Assembly: GCA_937966095.1 (NCBI GenBank)
Contig: CALCKF010000071.1
Location: forward strand, 1-32,891
Length of the DNA: 32,891 nucleotides
Origin: an uncultured Eubacterium sp.
GTDB lineage: Bacteria; Bacillota; Clostridia; Peptostreptococcales; Anaerovoracaceae
Direction of reading: 5' to 3'
Shown here: one piece after another, positions 1-8,493 of the stretch
Layout: each line of letters opens with the position of its first letter
How positions within the stretch are numbered: position 1 is the stretch's first letter
Position numbers and translations under genes: made by a program
The notes under the pieces: generated by a model
Databases searched by the model: none
Seen by the model: only the letters and a program-made list of their open reading frames with translations
What the model was told of the DNA's origin: nothing

Positions 1-24
1 TTTTATTCTATTTTCTTCTGATAT

Positions 25-1119
25 TTACCTTGACTTTTCATAGCTGGTCTCCTTTATAGTGATCCATTCTCCCGTCAATTCTGACACAGCCTTTACACTT
101 GTATCCTTCTTGAGTTCGATATCTCCGTTTTTAAGTTTTTTGAAAACCTTTTTATAGTCGTCTTCGCTGAAGCTGCTGAACCTTGAATTCTCCAGTTCCA
201 GAGCTACTCCATCATTCTTTGCTGCATAGTTGAAGGCAGTGCCGCCGACAAACTTTTCGTTCATATAGTTTTCGAGAATATCGTCTACAGCCACATTGAT
301 ACATTTTTCCGCTGTAGTTATAACTGTATCTGACAAACTGCTCTTGTCCACATCTGCTCCTATTACCATACCCTGATTTTTTTCTGCTGCGGCTACTACT
401 GATTCAGTGATATCACCGCTGCATACGAATATTACCTCTGTACCGTTCTTATACCATCCTGCCGCAAGCTCCCGGCTTTCCTCAGTATTGTCTGAAGAAC
501 CCGCATATATATATTTCATTTCGACTTTTATCTCTGACTTTTCCGCAGCTGCAGCTGCGCCCTGCACAAAACCGTATCCGTATCTCTTTACGGCCGGAGC
601 ATCTCCGCCTCCGATGAAGCCCAGCTTTGTATAACCGTCCTCAACTGCAGCATACCCGGCAAGATATCCGGCTTCTTCTTCTGAAAATATCACATCTACA
701 GTATTTGCCCCTGTACCATATTTACCGTTCCCGTCATGGGAAACTCCGTCCACCAGCAGAAACTTGACATCGGGATAACTGGTCTGCATCTGATATGCTA
801 TGACATCGAAGCTGCTCCCCGAGAGTATCACCATGGCTGCTCCGTCATCCACCGCTTTCTTTATCGCTGCCATATATCCTTCATCTGAACTTTCCTCAGG
901 TCTATATATACAGGCCGTCATATCGTTTCTTTTGGCGAAGAGCTCAGCACTGTGCCATGCCTCTTTGCTGACAGATCCTTCTCTCAATTTTGATGTCTCG
1001 GATATAACAGCTATCTCACATCCGCTTTCATCGCTCTTCTTTTCTTCTTTTTTCCCACATGATGCAAAGATCATAACAGCAATGATCATCATCATGATAA
1101 TAATTATCATACGTTTCAT
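25..1119 (-). CDS. BMP/PnrA-family substrate-binding lipoprotein (probable nucleoside binding)
   Basis: The 364-residue protein starts with a short basic stretch, a hydrophobic segment and a lipobox ending in FASC, so Cys21 is the likely lipidation site and the protein is anchored outside the membrane. The rest reads as a periplasmic-binding-protein-like fold of the BMP/PnrA/Med type: an early AVISETSKL strand, a VILSGSSFDV segment near residue 100, and GYLAGYAA followed by KLGFIGG near 150-170, which is the usual BMP-family order. Known members bind purine or pyrimidine nucleosides for an ABC importer. The gene lies 13 bp after the pyrimidine-nucleoside phosphorylase gene, which supports nucleoside uptake coupled to phosphorolysis. 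The importer ATPase and permeases are not in the window and could lie to the left. The ligand is inferred from family and neighbour; no binding residues were checked. The ribosome binding site is weak. Confidence 0.85.
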   Translation of the reverse strand: MKRMIIIIMMMIIAVMIFASCGKKEEKKSDESGCEIAVISETSKLREGSVSKEAWHSAELFAKRNDMTACIYRPEESSDEGYMAAIKKAVDDGAAMVILSGSSFDVIAYQMQTSYPDVKFLLVDGVSHDGNGKYGTGANTVDVIFSEEEAGYLAGYAAVEDGYTKLGFIGGGDAPAVKRYGYGFVQGAAAAAEKSEIKVEMKYIYAGSSDNTEESRELAAGWYKNGTEVIFVCSGDITESVVAAAEKNQGMVIGADVDKSSLSDTVITTAEKCINVAVDDILENYMNEKFVGGTAFNYAAKNDGVALELENSRFSSFSEDDYKKVFKKLKNGDIELKKDTSVKAVSELTGEWITIKETSYEKSR

Positions 1120-1132
1120 AATGTCAGCCTGC

Positions 1133-2437
1133 TCAATCTATTATTTTTTTTATCAGCCTGTATGGCTCAGGAGGTATATGGCTTATTTTAACAGCATCAC
1201 GCACTTCTTCCAATATATTCATGGATTTCTTCACACTATTGCCATATATCGTACACAAGACTTCACCCTTTTTCACCTTTTCTCCTGCCTTTTTATGCAG
1301 GAGTATACCAGCCGAAAGATCTATATCGTCTTCCTTTTTTTCTCTTCCTGCACCTGTATGCTGAGATGCTATACCTATCTTCATCGCATCTATATGATAT
1401 ACGTAACCATCCTTATCCGCTTTGACATCTGCCGATGACTCAGCAGAAGGAAGAAGACTTACATCTTCGATTATGCCAGGTTCTCCTCCCTGACCTTCTA
1501 CAAACTGTCTGAATTTCTCAAGGGCGCTGCCGTTACACAGTGCCTGCCGAGCTTTTTCAGTCCCTTCTTCAACAGACCCTGCCATATCGCCCATATATAT
1601 CATCATCCCTGCAAGTTTAACGGAAAGTTCCGTTATATCATCAGGACCTGTTCCTTTCAGCACTTCTATCGCCTCTCTTACTTCCAGGGCATTACCTACA
1701 GCGCATCCCAAAGGCTGATCCATATATGTTATTGCCGCCATCGTCTTTTTACCGCCGGCTTTTCCTATATCTACCATCAATTCAGCCAGTTTTTCAGCTT
1801 CGGCCTGGGTTTTCATGAATGCTCCGCTGCCGCATTTCACATCCAGAAGTATGGCGTCTGATCCTGACGCAAGCTTTTTGCTCATTATGCTGGATGTTAT
1901 GAGACTCAGGCTCTCTACCGTCCCGGTCACATCTCTCAATGCATATATCTTCTTATCGGCCGGTGCTATATGTTTCGTCTGACCTATGACTGCTATACCG
2001 CGCTCATTGACGTCATCGATGAATTCACTGTCTTCAAGAACAGTCCTGAATCCCGGTATGGATTCCAGCTTATCTATAGTTCCTCCCGTAAATCCAAGCC
2101 CTCTTCCGCTCATCTTAGCTACTCTTATACCGCACGCAGCGGCGATCGGTCCCACTATTAGAGTAGTCTTGTCACCAACTCCGCCTGTGCTATGTTTATC
2201 CACTTTTACGCCTCTGATACCGCTCAGATCCACCACATCTCCGGAAGTCCTCATTATGTCCGTCATTTCCACTGTTTCAGCTCTGCTCATTCCTCTGAAA
2301 TATACTGCCATCAGAAATGCCGCCATCTGATAATCAGGGATCTCTCCCGATGTATATCCTGTAATGATATGTCTTATCTCAGCTTCATCAAGCTCTGCGC
2401 CGTTTCTTTTCTTGATGATGATATCTACAGTATTCAT
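1133..2437 (-). CDS. pdp: Pyrimidine-nucleoside phosphorylase
   Basis: This enzyme cleaves uridine, thymidine and deoxyuridine with phosphate to the free base and (deoxy)ribose 1-phosphate. The 434 residues match the usual length of about 433 for the Bacillus enzyme. The phosphate-binding motif KHSTGGVGDKTT is at about 81-92, and the family signature SGRGLGFTGGTIDKLES is at about 110-126. The C-terminal part has the expected alpha/beta pyrimidine-phosphorylase tail (GILLHKKAGEKVKKGEVL). I place the start at the ATG ending at 2437, which has an AGGAGG-rich site just upstream (about 2441-2455). An in-frame start 14 codons further upstream would place that site inside the gene. The gene follows the metallophosphoesterase by 26 bp and precedes the nucleoside-binding lipoprotein, so a salvage operon is likely. 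Pdp and DeoA share these motifs; low-GC Gram-positives usually carry Pdp. Confidence 0.93.
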   Translation of the reverse strand: MNTVDIIIKKRNGAELDEAEIRHIITGYTSGEIPDYQMAAFLMAVYFRGMSRAETVEMTDIMRTSGDVVDLSGIRGVKVDKHSTGGVGDKTTLIVGPIAAACGIRVAKMSGRGLGFTGGTIDKLESIPGFRTVLEDSEFIDDVNERGIAVIGQTKHIAPADKKIYALRDVTGTVESLSLITSSIMSKKLASGSDAILLDVKCGSGAFMKTQAEAEKLAELMVDIGKAGGKKTMAAITYMDQPLGCAVGNALEVREAIEVLKGTGPDDITELSVKLAGMMIYMGDMAGSVEEGTEKARQALCNGSALEKFRQFVEGQGGEPGIIEDVSLLPSAESSADVKADKDGYVYHIDAMKIGIASQHTGAGREKKEDDIDLSAGILLHKKAGEKVKKGEVLCTIYGNSVKKSMNILEEVRDAVKISHIPPEPYRLIKKIID

Positions 2438-2463
2438 TATCTCTCCTCCCTCCCTGATGCTGC

Positions 2464-3171
2464 TCAAAGCTTTATGCACAAAGGTCTGCAGTTTAGATAG
2501 TCAAGGGATACCAGCTGATACTGAATCCCGTGATACATGCCTTGTATGGCATTTCTGAATCCGTCTGCACCATGCACATGCCCGTAAATCACTCTTTTCA
2601 CTCCGTATTCCTCAAATATCTGCTGAAATCCCGAAAAAGCTGCCGGCTTCGAAACCGGAGGATAATGAAGCACTCCCAGTATCCTGTCTCCGCTGCACCC
2701 CGGAAACTCCGCCGCCTTATCGAGAGAAGCGCGAAGCCTAAGCATTTCACGTCTGTATATCTTTTCATCATCCGTCCCATACTCATCGTTGTCGGGAGTA
2801 AGCCACCCTCTGCTTCCGCATATGAAAATCCCCTCTGCATAATAAAAATCATTCTGTAGAAAGGTTATGCTTTCATACATTCTGTTGAGCTTAGTTATAC
2901 CGTTCCACCACAGATCATGATTTCCCTTTATCATGACTTTGCGCCCCGGCAGAGAGTCTATCCATCTGAGATCATATCCGGCTTCTTCCAGCTTAAGACC
3001 CCAGGATATATCTCCCGGTATGATCACCGTGTCTTCATCGCGTATCATATCGCACCAGTTCCTTTTCAGGCGTTCCGCATGATTATACCATCCCGATCCG
3101 TATATATCCATCGGTTTATCGACTGTCGGGCAGAAAGAAAGATGCAGATCTCCTATAGCATATATGCTCAT
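2464..3171 (-). CDS. Calcineurin-like metallophosphoesterase
   Basis: The 235-residue cytosolic protein has the full metal-binding set of the calcineurin-like phosphoesterase fold: GDLH (Asp8, His10), GDISWG (Asp54), GNHD (Asn84, His85), an isolated HYPP (His169) and GHVHG (His198, His200). These residues normally hold two divalent metals that hydrolyse phosphomono- or diesters. No signal peptide or membrane segment is visible, and the fold fills the whole protein. The substrate cannot be predicted; this class of short stand-alone predicted phosphohydrolases is largely uncharacterised. The gene lies 11 bp after rmuC and 26 bp before pdp on the same strand, so co-transcription is likely, but the neighbours do not point to one shared pathway. 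Confidence 0.88.
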   Translation of the reverse strand: MSIYAIGDLHLSFCPTVDKPMDIYGSGWYNHAERLKRNWCDMIRDEDTVIIPGDISWGLKLEEAGYDLRWIDSLPGRKVMIKGNHDLWWNGITKLNRMYESITFLQNDFYYAEGIFICGSRGWLTPDNDEYGTDDEKIYRREMLRLRASLDKAAEFPGCSGDRILGVLHYPPVSKPAAFSGFQQIFEEYGVKRVIYGHVHGADGFRNAIQGMYHGIQYQLVSLDYLNCRPLCIKL

Positions 3172-3182
3172 ATTTCTGTCCT

Positions 3183-4445
3183 TTACTCATCAAATGTTCC
3201 AAAAAGACTTTCTTTTCCTGTTTCTCCTGTAGCAGAAACGCTTTTGAGAGCCCTCTGGATACCTCGTGTCCTTACACCAACCAGCGTTTCCAGATCCTTC
3301 TGCGCCTGTTCCATCTTATTCTGTGTCTTTACCAGCACTTCACCGAATTTATCGAATTCATTTCTTACCTTGGCAAGCGTGTCCCATACCTCGCCTGACT
3401 GTTTCTGCAGTGCAAGTGATCTGAATCCCATCTGGAAGCTGTTGAGCATAGCTGCCATCGTTGTAGGTCCTGCTATATTTATCCTGTAATCACGCTGCAA
3501 AGTCTCCACCATATCCTGACGGAGCACTTCCGCATACAGTCCTTCAAAAGGGAGAAACATTATAGCGAACTCTGTTGTCCTCGGAGGACTTATATATTTG
3601 TTTCTTATATCCTTAGCTGACTTCAATACAGCATTTTTCAAACCGTCTGTTGCTGTTTTTATAAGCTGCTTGTCGCCGGTATCATATGCATCCAGAAGAT
3701 TAGTATATGCATCTGCAGGAAATTTTGAGTCTATCGGCAGATAAACCGGTATATCTCCCTCTCCCGGAAATTTTACGGCATATTCAACTCTCTCACTTCC
3801 GCCTTTTACAGCAACATTCTCATCATACTGCTCCGGTGAAAGAATCTGCTCCAGTATTGCTCCGAGCTGGATCTCTCCTACGATGCCCCTTGTCTTCACA
3901 TTGGACAGTACCTTCTTAAGATCACCTACGCCTGCTGCAAGTGTCTGCATCTCTCCGAGCCCTCTTGTGACCTGTTCAAGTGTATCGCTTACCTGTCGGA
4001 AAGATCTGCCGATCCTCTCTTCCAGAGTTTTCTGCAGCTTTTCATCCACAGTGTTCCTCATTTCTGTAAGCTGCCTGTTGTTTTCCTCGGTCATGGCAGT
4101 CACCTTGTTCTCCATGGACAATCTTATATTTTCCAGCCGCTGTTCTATGCTCATGGATGTATTGATAAGCTGTTTGTTGAGTTCAGAAAGCCTTCTGCTC
4201 TGGATATCAGTATTTTCCCGCTGATTCTGTGATATCATTTCACCCAGCTGTTTCACACTGTTCTGTACAGTACCGGCCATTTCGACCCTCAGACGGCTCA
4301 TCTCGTCACGCAGCTCTTTTTCAGATCCTGCTGCAAGCCCATGTCTTCCGGATCCGGACAGCCTTATTACTATGATTATTGCCAGTATTATAAGGACTAT
4401 TATCGCTGTGAACAATCCTATCAAAATAAAACCTGAGTTTTCCAT
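3183..4445 (-). CDS. rmuC: RmuC family DNA recombination protein
   Basis: The 420-residue protein has an N-terminal membrane segment (about residues 5-28), a long Gln/Glu/Arg-rich coiled coil (about 40-170) and a conserved C-terminal domain beginning near NVKTRGIVGEIQLGAIL and containing PIDSKFP. This order is that of RmuC, whose domain is nuclease-like. In E. coli, RmuC limits inversions between short inverted repeats; its biochemical activity is not well defined. The start is an ATG. The gene sits between a small unknown gene (22 bp away) and the phosphoesterase (11 bp away), inside a long run of minus-strand genes that also contains recX, so DNA-maintenance genes recur in this operon. The family call is firm; the physiological role is inferred. 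Confidence 0.92.
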   Translation of the reverse strand: MENSGFILIGLFTAIIVLIILAIIIVIRLSGSGRHGLAAGSEKELRDEMSRLRVEMAGTVQNSVKQLGEMISQNQRENTDIQSRRLSELNKQLINTSMSIEQRLENIRLSMENKVTAMTEENNRQLTEMRNTVDEKLQKTLEERIGRSFRQVSDTLEQVTRGLGEMQTLAAGVGDLKKVLSNVKTRGIVGEIQLGAILEQILSPEQYDENVAVKGGSERVEYAVKFPGEGDIPVYLPIDSKFPADAYTNLLDAYDTGDKQLIKTATDGLKNAVLKSAKDIRNKYISPPRTTEFAIMFLPFEGLYAEVLRQDMVETLQRDYRINIAGPTTMAAMLNSFQMGFRSLALQKQSGEVWDTLAKVRNEFDKFGEVLVKTQNKMEQAQKDLETLVGVRTRGIQRALKSVSATGETGKESLFGTFDE

Positions 4446-4467
4446 CTGTTTCCCTTTCTGTTTTCAA

Positions 4468-4944
4468 TCAATCGAGGAATTTATACGGATCGCTGTTTTC
4501 ATCATATGTATAATCCGTATAAACTATATCAAGCTCATGGAGAGCTCCGTTCAGGGCATCCTTCGCTTCCTGTACTTTTCTGAATATCTCCTTGTACTCT
4601 GAATATTTCACAGGCTCCTTTGCGGCTTTCTTTTTTAGGGACATCTGAAGGCGTATATACGAATCGCACAGATTATTGAAAAGTACGAGACACTTTTCGA
4701 AGCTCTTCAGCACATTACGGGATTCATTATCATTTTCCGGTATATTGATATCTTCCGTATTTATTGCCAGAGCCTGTTTCTTGCATGATTTCAGCCTACT
4801 GATATTGCCGTCGTAATTCTTTTTTCTGAATATGCTTCTGAAACCTGAATCGGCTATTATCTGAAGCTCGGCTTCCTTGAACTCTTCAATTATATCTATA
4901 TAGAAAGTCTCAACCTTTCCTATCAGATTTTTTTTATAATTCAT
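4468..4944 (-). CDS. Small charged protein of unknown function
   Basis: I do not recognise this 158-residue protein. It is soluble, rich in Lys, Glu and Asp, predicted by eye to be mostly helical, and has no signal peptide or membrane segment. It contains five cysteines and alternating basic and acidic stretches (FRSIFRKKNYDGN near 35-47; KKKAAKEPVKYSEYKE in the second half), ending in an acidic tail. A good ribosome binding site (AGGAG, 6 nt before the ATG) and tight spacing to tcdA (22 bp) and rmuC (22 bp) support it as a real gene. The helical character suggests a binding or scaffolding protein, but that is a guess. Homologues may be restricted to close relatives. Confidence 0.75.
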   Translation of the reverse strand: MNYKKNLIGKVETFYIDIIEEFKEAELQIIADSGFRSIFRKKNYDGNISRLKSCKKQALAINTEDINIPENDNESRNVLKSFEKCLVLFNNLCDSYIRLQMSLKKKAAKEPVKYSEYKEIFRKVQEAKDALNGALHELDIVYTDYTYDENSDPYKFLD

Positions 4945-4966
4945 ATCATTCTCCTTTTACAACATA

Positions 4967-5653
4967 TCAATATCCGACTATATCCCTGATCACTTCTCCT
5001 GCTATTATCATTCCCGCCACTGACGGTACAAATGAAATGCTGCCTGTCACCCGGCCTCCTTCATGCTTTACGGCCTGCTCCTCTGAATACAGCACTTTTA
5101 CACCTTGTATCCCCTTTTTTTTCAGTTCCTTACGCATCACTTTTGCAAGAGGACATACTCTGGTGTTTTCTATAAGATCGATCCTGAACATCCTAGGATC
5201 AGTCTTGTTTCCTGTCCCCATCGAAGATATCACAGGCACGTTCTGTCTGAAAGCCTTTTCTATTATCGCTATCTTGCCTGTAACGGTATCTATCGCGTCT
5301 ATGACATAATCATATTCTCTGAAATCAAACTTCTCTGAAGTTTCAGGCATGAAAAAGCATTCCGACACATCGACTTTGCATTCGGGATTTATATCCTCTA
5401 TCCTGTCTTTCATTACCTGTACCTTGCTGCATCCCAGAGTGCTGTGAAGAGCCGGCAGCTGCCGGTTTATATTGGTGATATCGACGACATCCCTGTCTAC
5501 AAGCATTATTCTTCCGATGCCTGCCCTTGCCAGGCCTTCTGCTGCAAAACTTCCTACGCCTCCCACTCCAAAAAGTATCACCGAGGATGCCATGAGCTTT
5601 TCAACCCCTTCTTCTCCTATGACAAGTGCGGTCCTTGAAAACTGCTCCCTCAT
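4967..5653 (-). CDS. tcdA: tRNA threonylcarbamoyladenosine dehydratase (ThiF/E1-like)
   Basis: The protein is an E1/ThiF-type ATP-dependent adenylating enzyme. Known members of this subfamily convert tRNA t6A37 to its cyclic form. The ATP-binding glycine loop GVGGVGS is at about 29-35, VDRDVVDITNINRQ at about 52-65 carries the Asp and the Asn/Arg that contact ATP, and DAIDTVTGK follows near 118-126. A conserved Cys in TRVCPLAK near 167 is typical of TcdA-like proteins. At 228 residues it is shorter than E. coli TcdA (about 268), as is usual in Firmicutes. The start is an ATG with an AAGGTGG site about 10 nt upstream. It is 24 bp downstream of recX. A MoeB/ThiF-like role is the alternative, but no MoaD or ThiS gene is near. 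Confidence 0.87.
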   Translation of the reverse strand: MREQFSRTALVIGEEGVEKLMASSVILFGVGGVGSFAAEGLARAGIGRIMLVDRDVVDITNINRQLPALHSTLGCSKVQVMKDRIEDINPECKVDVSECFFMPETSEKFDFREYDYVIDAIDTVTGKIAIIEKAFRQNVPVISSMGTGNKTDPRMFRIDLIENTRVCPLAKVMRKELKKKGIQGVKVLYSEEQAVKHEGGRVTGSISFVPSVAGMIIAGEVIRDIVGY

Positions 5654-5677
5654 ATCGATGTAACCACCTTTCTGTCA

Positions 5678-6145
5678 TCAAAGATTTTTAATCACTCTGT
5701 ATACAATGTCCTGTGAAAATCCGCGGGAAACAAGCTTTCTTGCCACTTTTGCCTGCAGCTTCCTCCTGCTGTCATATTCAAGCTCCTGCATGCATATCCC
5801 GCCTGTCATGCCATGTGCTATTGACAGCGCCGCTTTATACTGATCAGGAATCTCTCCCATCTCTATCATCTTATCGTACGCAGCTTCTATGATCTCTGAT
5901 CCGACGCCCCTCTCGGCAAGCTCACGTTTTATACGGATTATGCCTCTGCCTTTTTCAAATCCATACTGAAAATACATCACGCTGTAATCCATATCATCTA
6001 TATAATGATATTCTCTGAATTCACCTGCCACATCCTCAGCATCCTTTTCATCGAAACCTTTACCTGTAAGATATCTGATCAGCTGTTTTTCCGTGCGGGG
6101 CTTGATATTCAGATATCCGGCCGCATATTCTCTAATATCCTTCAT
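5678..6145 (-). CDS. recX: Regulatory protein RecX
   Basis: RecX binds RecA filaments and modulates strand exchange and the SOS response. The 155 residues are built from repeated three-helix units, with typical signatures: RTEKQLIRYLTGKGF near the start, YHYIDDMDYSVMYF in the first unit, GRGIIRIKRELAERGV in the middle, and KVARKLVSRGFSQDIVYRVI at the end. The length is close to E. coli RecX (166). I chose the ATG ending at 6145 because AGGTGA lies about 5 nt upstream; a GTG three codons earlier lacks a site. The start overlaps the end of the MBL-fold gene by about 14 bp, so translation may be coupled. recA is not in the window. Confidence 0.87.
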   Translation of the reverse strand: MKDIREYAAGYLNIKPRTEKQLIRYLTGKGFDEKDAEDVAGEFREYHYIDDMDYSVMYFQYGFEKGRGIIRIKRELAERGVGSEIIEAAYDKMIEMGEIPDQYKAALSIAHGMTGGICMQELEYDSRRKLQAKVARKLVSRGFSQDIVYRVIKNL

Positions 6146-6971
6146 ATGTATCACCTGCAGTCGCCACTACACACTGATCTCCCAGCTTTGATTTAAGATC
6201 ACATATGGCCTTGATACCTGTACAGTGCACAGGTATTATACATCCCGGTTTTTCCTCTGCCAGCCTTTCCACTACTTTCTTCCTGTCATCTTCCGATGCG
6301 CTGTACAGATGCATTCCCGCGATCACAGCTGCTGTCGGCTCTTCCGGAAACATGGCTTTTCCTGTGTTGATAGCGGATATTATTCCTCTGTGACTGCATC
6401 CTGAAAAAATATAAATGCCTTCCGGCTGTCTTATGACCAGGCATTGTTCATGAGACATATCATCTTCTCTCACTCTTCCTGTCTCATCATGGTAATAAAA
6501 TCTTTCAGTAGGCACAAATCCGTCTTCACACACCACAGTGCCGGTAATACAGATATCTTCACTTATCATTACAGGTCTGTCTGTATAGACAAGACGTTTT
6601 TCAACAGCTTTTCGTTCAGCATCAGTCCATCTTATCCCGTCGTTGCTGCCCTGAAGCTTTCCTTCACTAAGTCCGTACGACTCTCTGAAAGCATTTTTAT
6701 GTATATAAACGGGTGCCTTTTTATTTATCCTGCAGAATTCCGGGAATCCTCCGGTATGATCATAATGTCCGTGGCTGATAACGGCAATATCCACATCCTC
6801 AAGAGCTATGCCGAGTTTCACGGCATTTGAGATCACCACATCAGTAGCTCCCGCATCAAACAGTATCTTCTTGCCGCATGCTTCTATATATACCGACAGT
6901 CCGTGTTCGGCCATTATCCCGGGATTGTCTGTTCTGTTTTCAACCAGAAATGTGATTTTTATATTATCCAT
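6132..6971 (-). CDS. MBL-fold metallohydrolase
   Basis: The 279-residue protein carries the metallo-beta-lactamase-fold signature SHGHYDHTGG (His67, His69, Asp71, His72). Later metal ligands are plausible in SGCSHRG and in PVHCTG near the C terminus. The layout resembles proteins often annotated as 7,8-dihydropterin-6-yl-methyl-4-(beta-D-ribofuranosyl)aminobenzene 5'-phosphate synthase-like, a subfamily that binds two metals in the cytosol. The true substrate is unknown, and the pterin name should not be taken literally in a bacterium that does not make methanopterin. The start is the ATG ending at 6971, with GGAGGT 7 nt upstream; an upstream in-frame start would lie inside the preceding permease gene. 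The 8-bp overlap with that gene suggests coupled translation. Confidence 0.87.
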   Translation of the reverse strand: MDNIKITFLVENRTDNPGIMAEHGLSVYIEACGKKILFDAGATDVVISNAVKLGIALEDVDIAVISHGHYDHTGGFPEFCRINKKAPVYIHKNAFRESYGLSEGKLQGSNDGIRWTDAERKAVEKRLVYTDRPVMISEDICITGTVVCEDGFVPTERFYYHDETGRVREDDMSHEQCLVIRQPEGIYIFSGCSHRGIISAINTGKAMFPEEPTAAVIAGMHLYSASEDDRKKVVERLAEEKPGCIIPVHCTGIKAICDLKSKLGDQCVVATAGDTYEGY

Positions 6972-7929
6972 TGCTTTTACCTCCGCTTGTTTCCGCATCA
7001 TCCGGGCTGACAGCTTCTCTGCTGCCGCTCCTGCTGAGGCCGACCACTCCCGCTATTATACATATTGTGCACAATATATGATACCACATCAGACTTTCTC
7101 CCAGCACTATAACTCCTACCACGATCGAGATGGCTGTGGATACATTTCCGAAGATGGTGCCTTTCACGGCTTCCAGCCTTCCCAGCATATATGTTGTAAG
7201 ATGCGCTGAAAGCAGTATGCATCCTATACCGAGATAACCTGCAGATACGAATACCTGAGGCGTTGCCAGCGGAGCAAAATAATCCGTTATGCTGTCACCG
7301 CATATGATGGATTTTACTACCATCGCGCAGTTGAACCCTATAAAACCTATTATAACTATCGTAAAGGTTACCTCTACAGGCTTATATTCATCTCTGGTAT
7401 ATCTCATGAATATATTGCTCAGTGCCATAGATACGCTGGAAAGCAACAAGAGCACAGTTCCAAGCGGATTTATCTCAAGATCGCCATCACCAGCACCCAT
7501 CACTATCATAAATATAAGTGCAGCAACAGTCAGACATACGAATATGTTGCCCAGCCATGTGGATCTTTCCTTAAGGAATACAGAAGCGATCACCTTTACT
7601 ATTATCGGCACTATAGCGAATATTATAGACCCTTCAACAGAGGTTGAATAAGCCAGTCCTATGACCTGGAGTGCCATGAACCCGACATAGAATCCTGCTG
7701 TCAGCAGCAACTTTTTTTTCGGTTTTGTCATTATGTCAAGCTTTATTATCCCTGATATGACAAGTATCATTATGACCACAAAAGCGAAATCGTATCTGTA
7801 GCAAAGCACATTCAGACTTTCTGTATGGCTCTGACATACTTTCACTCCTAAAAACGAAAATCCGACCAGTATCGAAAAGGCAACTGCGGCCATATATCCT
7901 TTTTTTCGTTCTATATCATCCTGCAGCAT
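6964..7929 (-). CDS. EamA/DMT-superfamily permease
   Basis: The 321-residue integral membrane protein has about ten hydrophobic helices in two similar halves, the usual form of EamA-domain exporters of the drug/metabolite transporter superfamily. Features include an N-terminal SILVGFSFLGVK helix and the second-half motif PLGTVLLLLSSVSMALSNIFMRY. Its substrate cannot be inferred; known relatives move amino acids, metabolites or riboflavin precursors. The start is an ATG with AGGAG about 10 nt upstream. The gene overlaps the end of the phosphopantetheinyl transferase gene by 19 bp and the start of the MBL-fold gene by 8 bp, so the three genes are probably translated from one message. Confidence 0.88.
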   Translation of the reverse strand: MLQDDIERKKGYMAAVAFSILVGFSFLGVKVCQSHTESLNVLCYRYDFAFVVIMILVISGIIKLDIMTKPKKKLLLTAGFYVGFMALQVIGLAYSTSVEGSIIFAIVPIIVKVIASVFLKERSTWLGNIFVCLTVAALIFMIVMGAGDGDLEINPLGTVLLLLSSVSMALSNIFMRYTRDEYKPVEVTFTIVIIGFIGFNCAMVVKSIICGDSITDYFAPLATPQVFVSAGYLGIGCILLSAHLTTYMLGRLEAVKGTIFGNVSTAISIVVGVIVLGESLMWYHILCTICIIAGVVGLSRSGSREAVSPDDAETSGGKSNG

Positions 7930-8411
7930 GAACAGAACACTCCTTTCTCCAGCTGGATATCTGTAAACTCAACATCTGACCGTTCCAGCACATCTGTTCC
8001 TTTTATTATCTCTTCTATTCCCTTTCCTGTAAACTTGGAATACGCTTCTTTTCTGGTCCATATGATGAGAAATCCTTCTTCGCCGTTTTCATCCACATAT
8101 TTTTTTTCAGCAGGTGTGAAATATCTGCGACTGATTTTTTCACCTCCTGACTTTCTCTGTATCTGCACATCTACACCTACAGGTACTGAGTCTACAAGGC
8201 ATACGAAATACCTGCCGCTGTGGCTGACGGAAAAGTACAGATTGTCTCTTTCTTCTGAAGCCAGATACGGTTTTCCTTTTTCCGTACGTAAAACTGCCTG
8301 ATCCGATACCTCATACTCCTCAAGTATCTTGCGTATCAGAATATCCGTAAGCTTTCTGCCCCGGATCTCCGGAAATATCTCTGTATAATCTTCATATATA
8401 TATAATTCCAT
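7911..8411 (-). CDS. 4'-phosphopantetheinyl transferase (Sfp/AcpT type)
   Basis: This enzyme transfers the phosphopantetheine arm from CoA to a conserved serine of an acyl or peptidyl carrier protein. The 166-residue protein has the family motifs in order: KGKPYL near 45-50, FSVSHSG near 60-66, VGVDVQ with metal-binding Asp81, and WTRKEAYSKFTGKG at 118-131 with Glu122 and Lys126. It is shorter than Sfp (about 224), mainly at the ends. It could serve the fatty-acid carrier protein, since no AcpS is seen here, or a secondary-metabolite carrier; no synthase gene is present. No convincing ribosome binding site precedes the ATG; an imperfect hairpin lies just upstream. The last four visible Cys residues (CSCC) form an unusual tail. 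Confidence 0.85.
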   Translation of the reverse strand: MELYIYEDYTEIFPEIRGRKLTDILIRKILEEYEVSDQAVLRTEKGKPYLASEERDNLYFSVSHSGRYFVCLVDSVPVGVDVQIQRKSGGEKISRRYFTPAEKKYVDENGEEGFLIIWTRKEAYSKFTGKGIEEIIKGTDVLERSDVEFTDIQLEKGVFCSCCRMI

Positions 8412-8424
8412 AAGTCATTAAAAT

Positions 8425-8446
8425 AGCGGAACATCATGTGTCCGCC
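8425..8446 (-). terminator. Possible weak hairpin terminator after yerC
   Basis: On the minus strand an imperfect inverted repeat (arms GCGGA and TCCGC, extended by a few pairs with one bulge) is followed by TATTTTAATG. It lies between the end of yerC and the start of the phosphopantetheinyl transferase gene. The U-tract is poor. It could equally be a structure in the leader of the downstream gene. Confidence 0.35.
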
Positions 8447-8493
8447 AGCCCTTTTCATAATAATATAATTGTATGAAGATCCTCTGGTTCATC

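Noticed and set aside
4967..5653. MoeB or ThiF for the E1-like protein.
   Set aside because: No MoaD or ThiS partner is near, and the Cys region and length fit TcdA better.
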